A model generated the notes under the pieces. The model did no database searches. It was not told the DNA's origin and saw only the letters and a program-made list of their open reading frames with translations. Positions 34,660-46,758 of a stretch of 64,000 bases of DNA are shown here, one piece after another. Where the stretch lies: assembly GCA_014529385.2 (NCBI GenBank), contig CM043949.1:149897850-149961849 (forward strand). Reading direction: 5' to 3'. Both the position numbers and the translations under genes were made by a program. The DNA is from Adiantum capillus-veneris (lineage: Eukaryota; Streptophyta; Polypodiopsida; Polypodiales; Pteridaceae). The first letter of the stretch is position 1; each line of letters starts with the position of its first letter.

Positions 34660-35184
34660 ATCAACGAGACTGTAAGGCCTCCCAGTCTACAGGCTCTCCT
34701 GAAGCTTCAAGATCATTCAGTACTTCATAGATACCTCTGCGATATCCATCTGACTCCTCCTCGCGTGATGGAGCTTGATGCATCGCAAGATTCTGCGTTT
34801 ATACAAAAATCAAAGTAATAAGAATACATGATTCATCGCGTTTTAAAAAACGCCATAGTTAAGATTGGATTAGAAACTCACAAAATCATAGCGAAAGGTG
34901 TCGAAGCCTCCGCTGCCAAGATGAGATGTCCCCCTAGTCATCTGTCGTACCTGCGCGGCCTCACGCTGCTGTCTGAACTGTGTGGCCGCTGTCCGCTCAT
35001 CCTCCTTGATCTGCAGCCACGTCTCGTGTGGGATGCCCGAAGGCTTCGATGAGCCGGTCCTGAAAGCCTTCCGAGCTGCATCTCGTCGATGTTTGATGGT
35101 GTCCCGTGCAACACCCTTGATCCACCGCGCCGAAACAACGGAAGAACCCGGAGCAGGCTGGTTCTCTCTCACGATGGTCTCCAC
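34660..35184 (-). pseudogene. CACTA accessory protein, C-terminal part (Transposase_24-like)
   Basis: Minus frame 35184-34870 reads METIVRENQPAPGSSVVSARWIKGVARDTIKHRRDAARKAFRTG...PHETWLQIKEDERTAATQFRQQREAAQVRQMTRGTSHLGSGGF. The basic helical segment followed by SHLGSGGF is what plant En/Spm accessory proteins of the Ptta/Transposase_24 type look like. The frame ends at an apparent GTGAGTTT splice donor (about 34880, minus), so a further exon toward 34660 is likely. The part at 35422-35811 would be upstream in the same gene. Confidence 0.6.
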
Positions 35185-35421
35185 TATGTAAGTGACTTTT
35201 TCCTTTTATTGTTGATCCCAAGAAGTTAGAATGCTGGTCGAAATTTGCAGCTCCACGAGCTGGCGAATCCGCTGTCGCATCTCAATCCTGACTATATCCA
35301 TGTCAACAGAACCATCTCCCCGTACAGTATAGAGCTTGGAGGGACTAGGATCGTGTGCCCCCCAAGGTATCCAAGGTGTGTCAAGAGGTGTGTCAAGAGG
35401 TGTGCCTGGGTAAGATGGGGG

Positions 35422-35811
35422 TCATGAGCGAGGAGGGGTCGAAGCATCTGTGGACCCTCCTCCACAACAACCACCACCTCCACCTGACAATCGTCGAGAT
35501 CGGTGAGTGCGCCTGTGCTGCGGAGATGAGGACGTACCCGCCTCTGCCCCACCCCTAGGTGTTGAAGCGGCCGTGATGGGAGAATAAGGAGTTGTACCCA
35601 TAGGCGTCTTGAACCCCGTAGGCGTCCCCCCCCTAGGCGTCGGTCCCTCGGGTGTGAAGCCCGGAGGCATAGTACCCGTGCCTCTGGCTACCCAGTACTG
35701 AGAAGCCTCTGCCATCTGAGAACGCGTCATCCGTGCAATGAAGCCCATGAATGCATCTTCACTCATGGAAGCGGGATCTGGAATCTCGTCTGCCATACTA
35801 AAGTCCTGCAC
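35422..35811 (-). pseudogene. CACTA accessory protein, N-terminal Pro/Thr-rich part
   Basis: Frame MADEIPDPASMSEDAFMGFIARMTRSQMAEASQYWVARG followed by repeated TP(R/T)G units and a Gly/Ser run. It parallels the Pro-rich N-terminal half of the remnant at 1551-2216. The ATG of MADEI is at about 35796. Low complexity in the second half limits what can be said. Confidence 0.5.
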
Positions 35812-35903
35812 AAAGAACGTAAACTAAAGCGTCAGAACACAGTTGTTTAAATTAACTTTAAGCTTAATTTTAAATCAAAGTCTTCACACAAACACTTACA
35901 AGC

Positions 35904-38900
35904 CTAGGCCTCGACGAGTGAGGCATCATCGATAAGATCTTGCACCGTATCATCGTCTATCTCTAATTGCAAACATAACTCTGCCCCAACTGGTTCTGGC
36001 AGATTGTCTTCATCCATTGCATCTTCATCTACAAGTGTCAATTCTGGCTCCTCTGCGTCATCCCTCGTATATCTGTCAGCTTCCTCTGCCATACCTTCGT
36101 CCATCTCATCTAATGTCACAGTAGTATGGACGTCGTCTGAGTGACTTTCCTCCATGAGATCTTGCCCTTCAAATACTTGTTTATTTCTTGGAGCAACCTG
36201 AACCACAAACCACCATTGTCGCTCTCGAGGGTCTGGTACAAAGACCACTTGCTCGCAATGTTTGGGGAGAGCAAATGTGTCGCTCGCATCTGTCCAAGTC
36301 TATGTAGAATCTATTTGCACAAGTTTGTTTCCATCTCTACGTACCGTTGCATTGCGACCAGAAGTAATCACCTTGAACCACTTCACATCCAACAAAAACA
36401 TCTCAAACCGCCTGAAGATTACTTTCAGGATATCTAACACCAGACCACAGTAATCCAGGTTGCTAGTGCTCTCATTCGTGTCTCTAGCACTGGCCTTGCT
36501 CTTTTGCATGAAACTAACCATTACCCCACTGTCAAACGTGTTTCTTATGCTGTCAATTTTTTGTGTTCTGAAATGCTTTCCATGCGACCACAGTGCCATG
36601 TATGTATGATACTTCCAGTCACATCCAATAGCCAGCTCTTCCTCTTCTAGAGATATGGGTTCTCCGATCTGTCGAGCTGCTCTCACTATCTTGTTCAACC
36701 ATGCCATTGTAGGGAATTCAGGTAGAGGAGCGAGATAGTCTGGCAAGGGTAAGCCTCTAGTCGTTCGACTTCGCTTGAAATCCTGTCGCTCTAGATTGCG
36801 TCTCTCTTTCTCTTCTTCGTACCTTTCAAGCCATTTTTGCATTGGCACTGAGTTTAGTATACAGAACTTCATGATCTTTTCTCGCATGGCCAGGTTCATT
36901 TTCTTCGGCACCCCTTGCCCTTGCAGCTCCTCTCCCACCAGTCTTGCATCCACCTCATCGCTCCACAGTCGAGGCATTTCTGGGTCAGAAATGGATAGAA
37001 ATTCGGTCGTCAATACAAGAGACTCTTGCACCAGCCATCCTTCTGCCATGCTCCCCTCTGGACGCGCTTTTTGGCGAACAAAACCCTTAAGTGTTTTCAT
37101 GAACCGCTCTAGAAAGAACATCCAATGGCTGTAGACTGTACTTGCCACTGCAACCTCATCTACTACATGGATGAGCAAGTGCATTTGGAAAGTTAGGCAG
37201 CTCGTGGGTAGATACTTCTCAATCATGCAAACTGCCTTAATGAAGTTAGCCCTTGCGACTGCAATAGATTCCTCCCGTATCTCCTTGGAAGAGATCCACC
37301 GCACTAGCTCTGGAATCTTGTATATGCAGGTCCGTACTTCCTCCGTTAAACACCCCTTGATCGTAATTGGAAGAATTAATTGCAAGAACTTATGTCAGTC
37401 GTGCGATTTCAACCCTTACAGTTGATCGTCACGGGTGAATGCTGTCTTGAGACATCGCATATATCCTGTTGGCGTCCTGAACTCTGAAATCACCCTTTTC
37501 ACTTGTCGCTCTTCGTTTTTTAGCAATACCCATGGCGCTCTTGGAAGTTTTGTTTGACCACAGCTCTGGCATCTTTCCAATCGACTGCAAATCATCTCGT
37601 GAAGCTCGATTGTCTTTCATTCCCATGATTTTCTTCCAGAGGAGCTCTCCCACATACTTGAATATATACATTGGATCCAGCAAATGGTTAATTAGTAGAT
37701 CACCCCAGTATGGCAATGTATGGAGAATGGACAAACGTTTCATTCCTGGAACAGGTTGCCCCTCATGTTGCTCCCATCGGCGACGCCACTCTTGTACATG
37801 CATAGGACGACATCCGACGTGACCAAGCTGGCCTTCGCGCAAGTGATGGCCATCTGGAAGATAACGGTGGTGGCCTTGATAAATTGTCTTTCAAAGAGAG
37901 GTAGAATAGCGCACATCCAAATACTGCCCGCAAATTGGACATGCATTGTATCCCGAAGTTGTTAGTCCTGCATATGCATATATCAAAGCATGAATCACAG
38001 GCCAAGGCAAAGGGCTTGCGAATAGGGAGAATTTTGTAAATCAATAACCATTACCAGAAGCTTCTCCGTATCCTGGCCAATCATGCATAGTCCACATAAG
38101 AAGTCCATGGATCCTTGCATGTTGTTGTCCTACTGGTTCAACCGCATCTGCTATGTCGATCCCATGCCATAACTCCTGGAGCTCGTCAACTAGTGGAGCT
38201 AGATAAACATCCATGTTTTTTGCCTTGAACTTACCAGGTACAATAAAACTTAAAATCAAATGACCCTTCTTGATAGAAAGCCACGGCGGGAGGTTGTAAT
38301 TGATAAGGCACACAGGCCAAGTGTTCCATGACGAGCTTCTCAAGCCAAATGGATTGACTCCATCCATTGCCATGCCCAAACAAAAATTGTGTGGTTCACT
38401 CTTAAAATGTGGCCAGGTATCTTCAATGTGCCTCCAAGCCTTCGAATCAGCGGGCACCCTAAATGTTGCGTCAGTGGATCTATTCATAGAATGCAACCGC
38501 ATCAACTTGGCAATGGAACCACAACGAAACATGATTTTTATCCTAGGAATAATAGTGAAATGCGGCAACACTTTAGCTGGCACTGTCTTGCCAACTGCAT
38601 CTTGTTTGTAGCGTATTGCTCCGCACTTAGGACACGACAGACAATCTGCGAATTCATTACAAAAAATAATGCAATCATTTGGACATGCATGAATCTTGTT
38701 GTAGTCCAAGCCAACTGAGGTCAAAAGTTTCTTTGCATCTGGCTTGGAGGGGGGCATTTCATTGCCAGCCGGGAGAAGTTTCTCTCGCAATAACCTGTTT
38801 AAGCCACATTAAATTAAAAAGCTCTCCGAGCACATCATCGTTGCAATTGGAAAATCTCTTTTGTAAATTACGTACCTAAACAAAGCATTGACACTTGCAT

Positions 38901-39354
38901 CTGACCACCCGTACACTGACCGAAGATTCAAAAACGCCAGACAAGTACGAAGCACAGATATTTTGGCACCTTCATAGATTGGTTGACGTGCCAACTTCCT
39001 CAACATGTTTTCAGGAGATAGGCGCACGGCTTTTGGTGCTGCTTCATTCGCGTTCTCCTCGCTTGTCTGGAAGAAGGCATCCAGCATCTACTCCATGCCG
39101 TCGTCTTCTGTCTGTAAGACCTTTTCTGCTTCCATCCGTGGCTCTATATTGGTTGGACCTTCACGCATAATCTTTTTTCTCTCTCTCTCAGATGTAGGTG
39201 CTATGTCGCGGAAATCAATGTCCGTTCCGTAGGAGTCGTATCGCAGATTCTGAACGGTTTCTCTAGCAAACTCTCCGTACTTGTGCACATGCTCATTACA
39301 TATCCTACGCTTACGCACGATTTGATACTTGCAAGAGCGTGCACGAGCATGCAA
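35904..39354 (-). pseudogene. CACTA transposase TNP2
   Basis: The reconstructed order on the minus strand is: N-terminal part (39354-38876, one TAG at 39088), intron 38875-38795 (GTACGT...AAACAG), Transposase_21 core (CLSCPKCGAIRYKQD, CLGMAMDGVNPFG, WPVCLINYNLPPWL, MDVYLAPLVDELQELWHGI, GLLMWTMHDWPGYGEASG), intron 38054-37968 (GTAATG...TGCAG), then LTTSGYNACPICG, a TGA at 37891-37893, a frame break near 37440, GLKSHD with Trp turned to TGA, and the DUF4218-like segment HLLIHVVDEV...RFMKTLKGFVRQKARPEGSMAEGWLV. The end (about 36480-35904) has the DUF4216-like YCGLVLDILKV and VVFVPDPRERQWWFVVQV. It would cut and join CACTA ends; nonsense codons exclude activity. Confidence 0.85.
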
Positions 39355-39959
39355 TCTTTTCCTCCATGTTAGTTGATGACGTTGCCATCTACAATGATTA
39401 TGAATGTTTTTTTAATATATATATATATATATATACTCCTCACAATGTACACTACCTCGCATTCTCTAGTCTTGCCGAATCTTCCTACACCTCGGTCCAG
39501 AGGTGTACGAAGATCACGACCACCGGGTCAAAATCTCGTCTTTATTGGTCAAATCCTATATGGGTAGACAAATACGTGCACTCCCAGGTGTACATGGCAA
39601 TGCATGTAGCAGACAAAACTCCTTTGCCTCTTTTAGTTCCATAGTTTCTTCTCTGTCTACGAACCCACCTGCCTCCATTCCGAGGTAGGCTGTGAGAGAA
39701 AGCTTTCCAATGCCGCACTTGATGAATCATATATTAAAGCATGAGCATTTTTGTCATTTTTGTAATGTTTCGTCTGTTTGCAATTTTTTGCACAGGTTTT
39801 TCCAAGGATATTATGCCCATCCTGGTGTTTTTTTCACCACATGCACAAGCCATGGAAGTTCTCAGCCCAATGAAAGTTTTCTACCTGATTGTAAACCGGA
39901 CGGGGCCTCCATGTCCAAGCCAGAAGATAATGTGGAGATGGATGAGCAACTTGAGAAAG

Positions 39960-40112
39960 ATTCAAAAGCCTTGCATGGTTCTTGCTCTCTCGATCTCACT
40001 CTCGCTATCTCTCTTTCTCTCTCTCTCTCGATCTCGCTCTCGCTATCTCTCTTTCTCTCTCTATTTCCTTATTTTCCTATCTCTCTCTCTGTCTCGTTCT
40101 TCACTTCCCTAC

Positions 40113-40145
<33 letters not shown>

Positions 40146-40192
40146 AAATATATATATATATATATAACTCTCTTTCTCTATTTCTCTATTTC

Positions 40193-40229
<37 letters not shown>

Positions 40230-40281
40230 GCTCTCTTTCTCTATCTCTCTAGATATTTCCTATCTCTCTCTCTCTCTCTAC

Positions 40282-40321
<40 letters not shown>

Positions 40322-40330
40322 CCCTATCTC
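39960..40330. repeat. compound (CT)n/(TA)n microsatellite
   Basis: CTCTCT tracts broken by GATCTCG and TTTCT, with two TATATA runs (about 40129-40168 and 40207-40230). Lies inside the CACTA element upstream of TNP2. Confidence 0.95.
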
Positions 40331-40765
40331 TCTACTGATCGAACGAGCGACTGAGCTAGGGAGATCTAGACGTCCACGACTGGGGAGGACTACACAACAT
40401 CGATAGAGGCTGCATCAGAGGATCTAGCTAGGTCACTTTGGCTCGACATGCATAACGCCCGGTCAGACTACTGACCATGGAGGAGATTGATGAGATCCGC
40501 CAGCGACAGCTGCTGGATCTCCTATGATCTACCTATCCCACCTAGCTGGTTTAGCTATTTAGTCCATACCCAGTAGTTTAGGATTCCATAATATTTTATT
40601 TTGTCATCTTTTTACTCTGACTTTGTATCAGATCCATCACATTGTAACTTTTTTTTCTCATGTCTCATAGGTCACTTTGGCCTTTTGAAGACGTTAATAT
40701 AACATTTCATTTCATTTCTCTCTTTAATTATTTTTCTTTAATGTTAATTTCCTAAGCATACATAA

Positions 40766-40769
40766 ATTC

Positions 40770-40809
<40 letters not shown>

Positions 40810-40830
40810 ATTACCTACACACACACACAC

Positions 40831-40868
<38 letters not shown>

Positions 40869-40885
40869 TACACACACACACACAC

Positions 40886-40921
<36 letters not shown>

Positions 40922-40981
40922 TACACACACACACACCTCTCTCTCTCTCTCTTTCCCACACACACACACACACACACACAC

Positions 40982-41051
<70 letters not shown>

Positions 41052-41077
41052 TACACACACACACACACACACGATGT
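40766..41077. repeat. alternating (CT)n and (CA)n microsatellite blocks
   Basis: At least five alternations of a CT block with a CA block separated by TTTCCTA/TTTGCTA, ending in a 64-bp CT run and CACACA; a G-run of about 15 follows at 41105-41120. Reading frames here are pure composition. Confidence 0.95.
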
Positions 41078-41219
41078 AGAGAGAGAGAGGGGTTAAGGGG
41101 GGAAGGGGGGGGGGGGGGGGCATAATACCTGCGCAGTAGGTGGAGGCAAAGATTTCAGCAGAGCGTAGGCGAAAATGGCCCCTGCTGCTCGCGGGTTTCA
41201 CTTTTTTCCCTCAAAATTT

Positions 41220-41375
41220 TTTGCGTCGCTATACGTGTCGATATACGCGTCGCTATACGCATCGATATACGCATGGGAAATAAAGCCTTTCCACGTGTAT
41301 ATCGATGCACATTGCGACGCGTATATCGACGCCCGCTAATTTCGTTGATATACGTGCGTCGATATCTCCATACTT
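41220..41375. repeat. CACTA right subterminal repeats
   Basis: GCGTCGCTATACG, GTCGATATACGC, GCATCGATATACGC, TATCGATGCACATTGCGACGCG and CGTCGATATC follow one another in 140 bp; same word family as the left end. Confidence 0.75.
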
Positions 41376-41689
41376 CAAAATCCACACCGTTAATATGGAA
41401 AATTACATCTTTGGGAATAGGAAAAGTTGGTGTCCCAAAAGGATCTTCATGCCAATCATAGTGTGAAATACATCTAGTTTTTATATCACTTAACTCCTTT
41501 GTGTCTGCAAAGAGAAGAAAATATTATGCATAAAATAATGACAATATCAAAGAAAGATATCATTATTTTATAGTCCAATAGGTCTATTGTATGGAAGACT
41601 TAGAGTGCCTCTTACATTGTGCCTCCAAGGTTTCCAAAAAATAAAATCATTGGGAAAAAAAGGCCACTGTGTCTCCAATCTATTGCCCA
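41376..41689. other. AT-rich spacer with a hairpin
   Basis: No gene. An inverted repeat at 41531-41570 pairs TAAAATAATG(AC)AATATC with GATATCATTATTTTA. The GGTCCACC-type repeat landscape begins just after. Confidence 0.6.
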
Positions 41690-43800
41690 TTTGAAGCATA
41701 GAGAGAACCAAGGTCCACCACTTGTCCAAGCTAGACATGGAGCATTGACACAAGATCCAACACTTATCCAAGAACCCTATAGTATATGTGGTAACATGGG
41801 ATGCATTGATGCAACAAAAGTAGTCTAGCCTCCTCATCCATCTCTTTTTTCTTGTAGCCTAGAGGGATTAGTTTCAAGGTCTATCACTAGTCAAAAACTA
41901 CACATAGAACATTGATACAAGGTTCCACCACATGTGAAACCTATCATCTCTAGTAGCATGGATGGTTTGATATCAAGGTTCACTGCGTGTCCTACCTATA
42001 CTCTATTGTAGCATAGAGATTCTGGTTTGGTGGTACTGCACTTGTCCAAACTTGGCTTGTTGTTGATACCTGGAGGTAATCAAGGGTCCTCCACTTGTCC
42101 AAGTTAGGCATATAAAACAATTTCAAGGTCCACCATGTGTACAACATATGATTGATTATAGCATGCATGGTCCTATTTCATGGGCAACCATCTTCTCTCC
42201 AACATGTGTCCAGCCTCGGCTCCATTGAAGCATGGAGAGAAGCAAGGTCCACCACTTATCAAAGCTATTATTTTCTCCCAGTGCTTTCAAAACCCATAAT
42301 ACGTTGTACATGGGGGGGGGGGGATTCTTGTTTCAAGGTCCACCACTTGGCTAAGATTGGATCCATTGAAACATAAAGAGAAGCAAGCTCTACCATTTTT
42401 CCAAGCTAGGTGCCATTGAAACATGAAAACCCCATAATATGTTGTATACGGGGGGTTTTTTCACGGTCTACCACTTGTCTAAGCTATGGTCCATTGGAAC
42501 ATGGAGAGAATCAAAGCTCCACCACTTTCTTAAGCTAGGATAGGATCCATTGAAACATGGAGAGAAGCAAGCTCCATTGTTTGTCTAAGCTAGGCTCCAT
42601 TGTAACATGGAGAAAACAAGCTCCACCACTTGCCTATTATTGCATAGAGATTCTGGTTTGAAGGTCCACCACTTGTCCAACCTTGCCTTCATGTATGGAG
42701 ATAATAAAGAGTGCAATGCTTCTCTAAGCTAGGGACATAAAAGAGTTTCAAGGTCCACTACATATACGATCTATGATGGGTTGTAGCATGGGAGGTTTCA
42801 TTTTAAGGTTGACCACTTCTCTAGCTCCGCTTGTCCAACCTCAGATCCATTGAAGAATGGAGAATAAAGGTGTACCAACTCTCCAAAATAGGCAAGAAAA
42901 TCTCTATAAAACCCATGAATTGTTAATATATGCTATGCTGTGGAGTTTTGTTTGAAGGTCCACTCCTTATCCAAGCTACAATCCATTGAAGCATGGAAAT
43001 AAGTAAGATATATCTATAGTCCAAGATAGGATCCATTGAAACATAGAGAGAATCAAGGTCCACCACTTGTCCAAGCTATGCATGGGTAATTGATATAAGG
43101 ACCACTACGTTTTCACCTATACTATGCTCTATCATGGATGGTTTCATATACCACCAATTTTTCAACCTATTTAGTAGGTTGTATTATGGGGGTTTGGTTT
43201 CAAGGTACTTCACTTATCTAAGGTGGGTTCCATTGAACCATGGAGAGAAACAATGTCTACCACTTGTCTGAAATATGCTCCTTTAAAACATAAAATCAAG
43301 GTCCACCACTTGTCCAAGCTAATGTTTCTCTCCATTGAAGCATGGAGAGAAACAAGGTCTACCACCTGTCCAAAATATGCTCCATTGAAACATAAAAGCA
43401 AGGTCCACCACTTGTCCAAGCTAATATAACAAATGGGTGTTGGGTACAAGGTGTACCACACTTGTCTAAACTAGTCTCCATGCAAGGTCCACCACATGTC
43501 CAAGCTATATGATCTTGGTTTGAAGGTCTACCACACCTCTTGAAATTAGGATCCATGTAAGGTCCACCTTTTGTCAAGCTATGCCTTTAGTGAGTACTAA
43601 AACTAAGTAAATTACAGTACTTAAATACCTTTCCAAGCTCATTAAGATTTTGGTCTCTAAGGCCACCACCACATGTCTAATCTATGCTCTAATTGATTAC
43701 TTATGCTAGTTCTCAAAGTCCAAACATAAGCTCCCTTCTAGCAAGGTTAGTTTAAATTTAGGCTCCAACACCTGTCTAAGCTAGGTTCAATTTATGAAGC
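41690..43800. repeat. irregular array of the GGTCCACCACTTGTCCAA / CTCCATTG..ATGGAG repeat
   Basis: Two words alternate at 40-130 bp spacing: the 18-mer GGTCCACCACTTGTCCAA (often followed by GCTA) and the dyad CTCCATTGAA(A/G)CATGGAGAGAA. Examples: 41711, 42070, 43056, 43292, 43401. Many copies vary by one to three bases. No fixed period on this side. On the minus strand the 18-mer translates LDKWWT, which creates spurious repeated frames. Confidence 0.85.
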
Positions 43801-43960
43801 ATCACCATTTAACCATGCTACGATCTAATGTATCATATCAAGGGGGTATTGATAAAAGGTCCAAAACTTATTGAGTTCAAGCTCTTAAGTAATTAAGTCT
43901 TTGTGAGTATTAAATGTTATAGTTTTAGTCTAAAGATCCACCATTCAAAAACTCAAGTAA

Positions 43961-43966
43961 TTTATT
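43961..43966 (-). terminator. candidate poly(A) signal
   Basis: AATAAA (within AATAATAAA) on the minus strand about 124 bp beyond the TGA of the gene at 44090. Confidence 0.5.
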
Positions 43967-44089
43967 ATTTACATTCAAACCTTGAATGCTTGAGATAAAA
44001 AATACAAACTCAATCAATACTATATAAAGCAAAATCTAACATTAAGAGTATCAAATCAGTAACAAGAAACACTAACATGCACAAGAAAC

Positions 44090-46753
44090 TCAAAACATAC
44101 ATGTCTCCATTTCCAAAAAGTCCTCCATTGACAGAGGATGTTGTTGTTCTTCTTCTTCTTCTCTTTGTGGAGAGCACTCCTCTGTAACAGGCACAATGTC
44201 ATCTGATTGCGAAGTGGATTGTTGAATTACAGCCCATTTTTCTATATCTTCATGAGACTTAGCAAAGTCTAGCAGCATGGTCTCCACGTTTTTTGCCTCC
44301 TCCACACTATCAATTAAGCATATAACTTCTTTTTTCTCTTGTATTCCTTCTTGTGCAACCAAGGAGCCATCACCAAAAACATCAACAAGCTTGCGGTCTT
44401 CAAAACAATATGTACGAATGTAGTGCTTGACCAAAGCTCTTTTTTTGGCCTCCAAATATTGCAAATCTGACATATCGTTATCTGCTACTTGAAGAAGAGA
44501 ACAATCAATTGGCATGGGATGTTCCTTTGATCTTCTTCTCAGGTCTTCAAATGCATTGCCTTGTCCCAAGAAGGCAATAACTGTTAGGAATTGAATTGCT
44601 CCTTTGCAAGGAGCTGATGGAAAGTGATGCAATGCACCACAACAATGGTAGCTCATATTATCTCCCATGGCGTGAAAGACACATTGCAATTTTGTGAAGT
44701 TAGTGAAATCCACAAATGCAAGAAAGACAAATCCAGGATCTGTTGACCCTCCAGCAATAGCCAAGATCCCATCCAAAGCATTGTTAAATGTCTCCTCACT
44801 CCACATCAAATTGCCTCCAACGTTTTTTATCATATCTAAAACACATAAGCCAATAGGCACTTTATTATTGAAGTGGCGCATCAAGTAGAGATTGCCTTCC
44901 ATTTGTAGGCTCACCACATAGATTGACCATGGCAAATCTCTAGGCTCAGTTTTCTCCTTTTGAAGGTGAATTGCCCATTGCATGTATTTTATTGCTCCAT
45001 CTGGAAAATCCATTTTCTTTGTTCCACGCATCAAACTAGATTTGATCCATTCCTCGCATAGCATTAAAATTGTTTTATAAACAACATCATTGATGTTATA
45101 CATTTTGACCACCTCCTCCCAGTCTTTACATGGTGAAGACTCATTCAAATTGTTGAAGGCTTCAAGAAGTGCATCTTGAATCAATTTGTCTTGCTTCAAC
45201 TGCTTGATTCGATCATACATGTCAGTTGCATCACCATCCTTTGCACTCTTTGACAGTAAAATCTTCTCATCTCTAATCTCTTCTTGAATAGTCTTTACCT
45301 CTGATTCCTCAAGGCCACAAAGGTATCTAAATACAGTTGTTGGGGGTTTCTTATTCTCCTCTTCTAGCTTTTCAATGATTTCTATCCAACAATCATAAAC
45401 TAAATCAGAGTACATGACCATGTGTGCCTGTTTAGCAATCCAACTTGCTGTTGCACTCATTCTTGCCAATCGAAGAAAAGCCTAAAAAGAAATAGAGAAA
45501 TAATTAAACTATTGAGCAAGATTTGTTAATTAAACAATATCAAAAAGACAAAGAAAATAACTTACATCCCATCCGGCATGAGATGCATGTCCCTCTGCAA
45601 TTGCACTTGCTGCCTTTGGTGGTCGTCCTGAGAAGATCCATTGACTCCGTAAATGTCTCAATATTTGGCTGTAAGGTTGCTTGACATACAATGCCTGAGC
45701 CTCCTCATTTGCAATGGCAGATATAGCAGTTGCAAAAAATAGAGGAGCATTCACAACAATGCGAGCCTTTCTAAATTTATACACGCTAATCAGTCTTTCA
45801 AATACCTCTTTGTTGTTTTGTTCATTGTGAAGCAAAACTTTTGCAACATAGATTGAATGCTGCCCATCAAGAATCCAATAATGATAATCTTTAATTTTTT
45901 GCTCCTCTACCTCTTCTACAGCCAAAGGAGTCCCCTTCTTTGATTTTGCATTTCGAACAGGCATCAAATATGCACATGCTGCAGGCTTGGTCGTACTCCG
46001 TGAAAATCCAAATAACACACTTTCAACGTGTTTTTTATCCATAATACGTGCATTATAGTGATCAGGAGCAAGCCAACAATTTTGAATAGGGATATCAAAT
46101 TCCCTATATTGGAAAGGAAAATAATTTATGTACTTATTCATTCCACCTGTATCTTTTTCTTGTCCTTTCATGGCCTCAGCTTCTAAAACATCTGGATCCC
46201 CAATTCTCATCTTTGACATTGAACCCTCTGTTGATGAGGATGCCAAAGATGCCTTGTCTACATCCAAAATGGAACTAGTTTGCTTAGCTGCTACTTTTTG
46301 CACTTTTGCTTGCTTCTTTGTGGATGGTGGTCGTGAAGCTTTCACCTTTTTTCGTTGTAGTGTGGCAATGATGGAGCTTTGAAGTTGATCTGCTGTGATG
46401 TTTGGATTTGATTCTGCAAACTTCCATCCTCGAGAAAACATTGTCTCTTCTTTGTTTCTAGACATGCGCTCCAATGCATATGCTCCTGGAGATAGTTGAA
46501 ATTCTAGATTCATTGGAACTAGAATGTGAATGCATTCCACCTCCGGATGACTATCAACTACAGAGACAGATGCTTCCACAACTTGTCCAACATCTTCAAA
46601 CAAGTTGTGATTCTCCTTTTTGGCAATAAATAGATGCACCTTATGAAATTGTGCACCCTCTATACCACGTATGTCAAAATACCATTTCCTAACATCATTG
46701 CAAGTATAGTCAACTGAGACAGCAACCCTTGCAACCTTTTTTTTTGGAGCCAT
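44090..46753 (-). CDS. two-exon gene: ParB/DGQHR-like domain joined to methyltransferase-like C-terminus
   Basis: Exon 1 is 46753-45566 (396 codons) and exon 2 is 45481-44090 (463 codons and TGA). The intron 45565-45482 has GTAAGT and a pyrimidine-rich TTTTTAG end, and joins HAGWD to AFLRLARMS in frame; total 859 residues with no stop. The start is the first ATG, MAPKKK; seven bases upstream lies TTTGTTTCAG, an acceptor for a 5'-UTR intron. Residues 1-130 form an unrecognised domain; 135-200 are basic and low-complexity. Residues 219-350 look ParB-like: DIPIQNCWLAPDHYNARIMD, HVESVLFGF, then YWILDGQHSIYVAKVLL (DGQHR/GxxR box at 296-300). Residues 440-510 are probably coiled coil. Residues 760-790, KLVDVFGDGSLVAQEGI...VICLIDSVEEA, resemble the F-x-G-x-G SAM motif of DNA N4/N6 methyltransferases, but no clear (D/N/S)PP(Y/W) is visible upstream. 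The tail is acidic. A minus-strand AATAAA (43966-43961) follows. Fusion of ParB-like and methyltransferase domains is known in phages and bacteria; function here is unknown. Confidence 0.8.
45482..45565 (-). other. intron of the ParB-like/methyltransferase-like gene
   Basis: 84 bp, GTAAGT donor, T-rich, TTTCTTTTTAG acceptor. Both flanking exons are in the same phase (phase 0). Confidence 0.88.
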
Positions 46754-46758
46754 CTTTC

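Larger units (their letters stand above)
33849..41375 (-). mobile_element. CACTA (En/Spm) transposon, decayed
   Basis: CACTACAACATAATAAGG at 33849 is a CACTA terminus. Directly inside it, and at 41220-41365, lie subterminal repeats built from TATCGACGC/TAGCGACG words in both orientations. Between them, on the minus strand, are TNP2 (39354-35904) and accessory ORFs (35811-34870). I could not find the matching TGTTGTAGTG at the right end, so that terminus has eroded or been cut; 41375 is only the end of the subterminal zone. Stops in TNP2 show the copy is not autonomous. Confidence 0.82.

Noticed and set aside
39741-40406. Ser/Leu-rich frames of 180-220 codons, and similar ones at 40807-41201 and 50620-50943
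   Set aside because: They are translations of CT, TA, CA and GA microsatellites.
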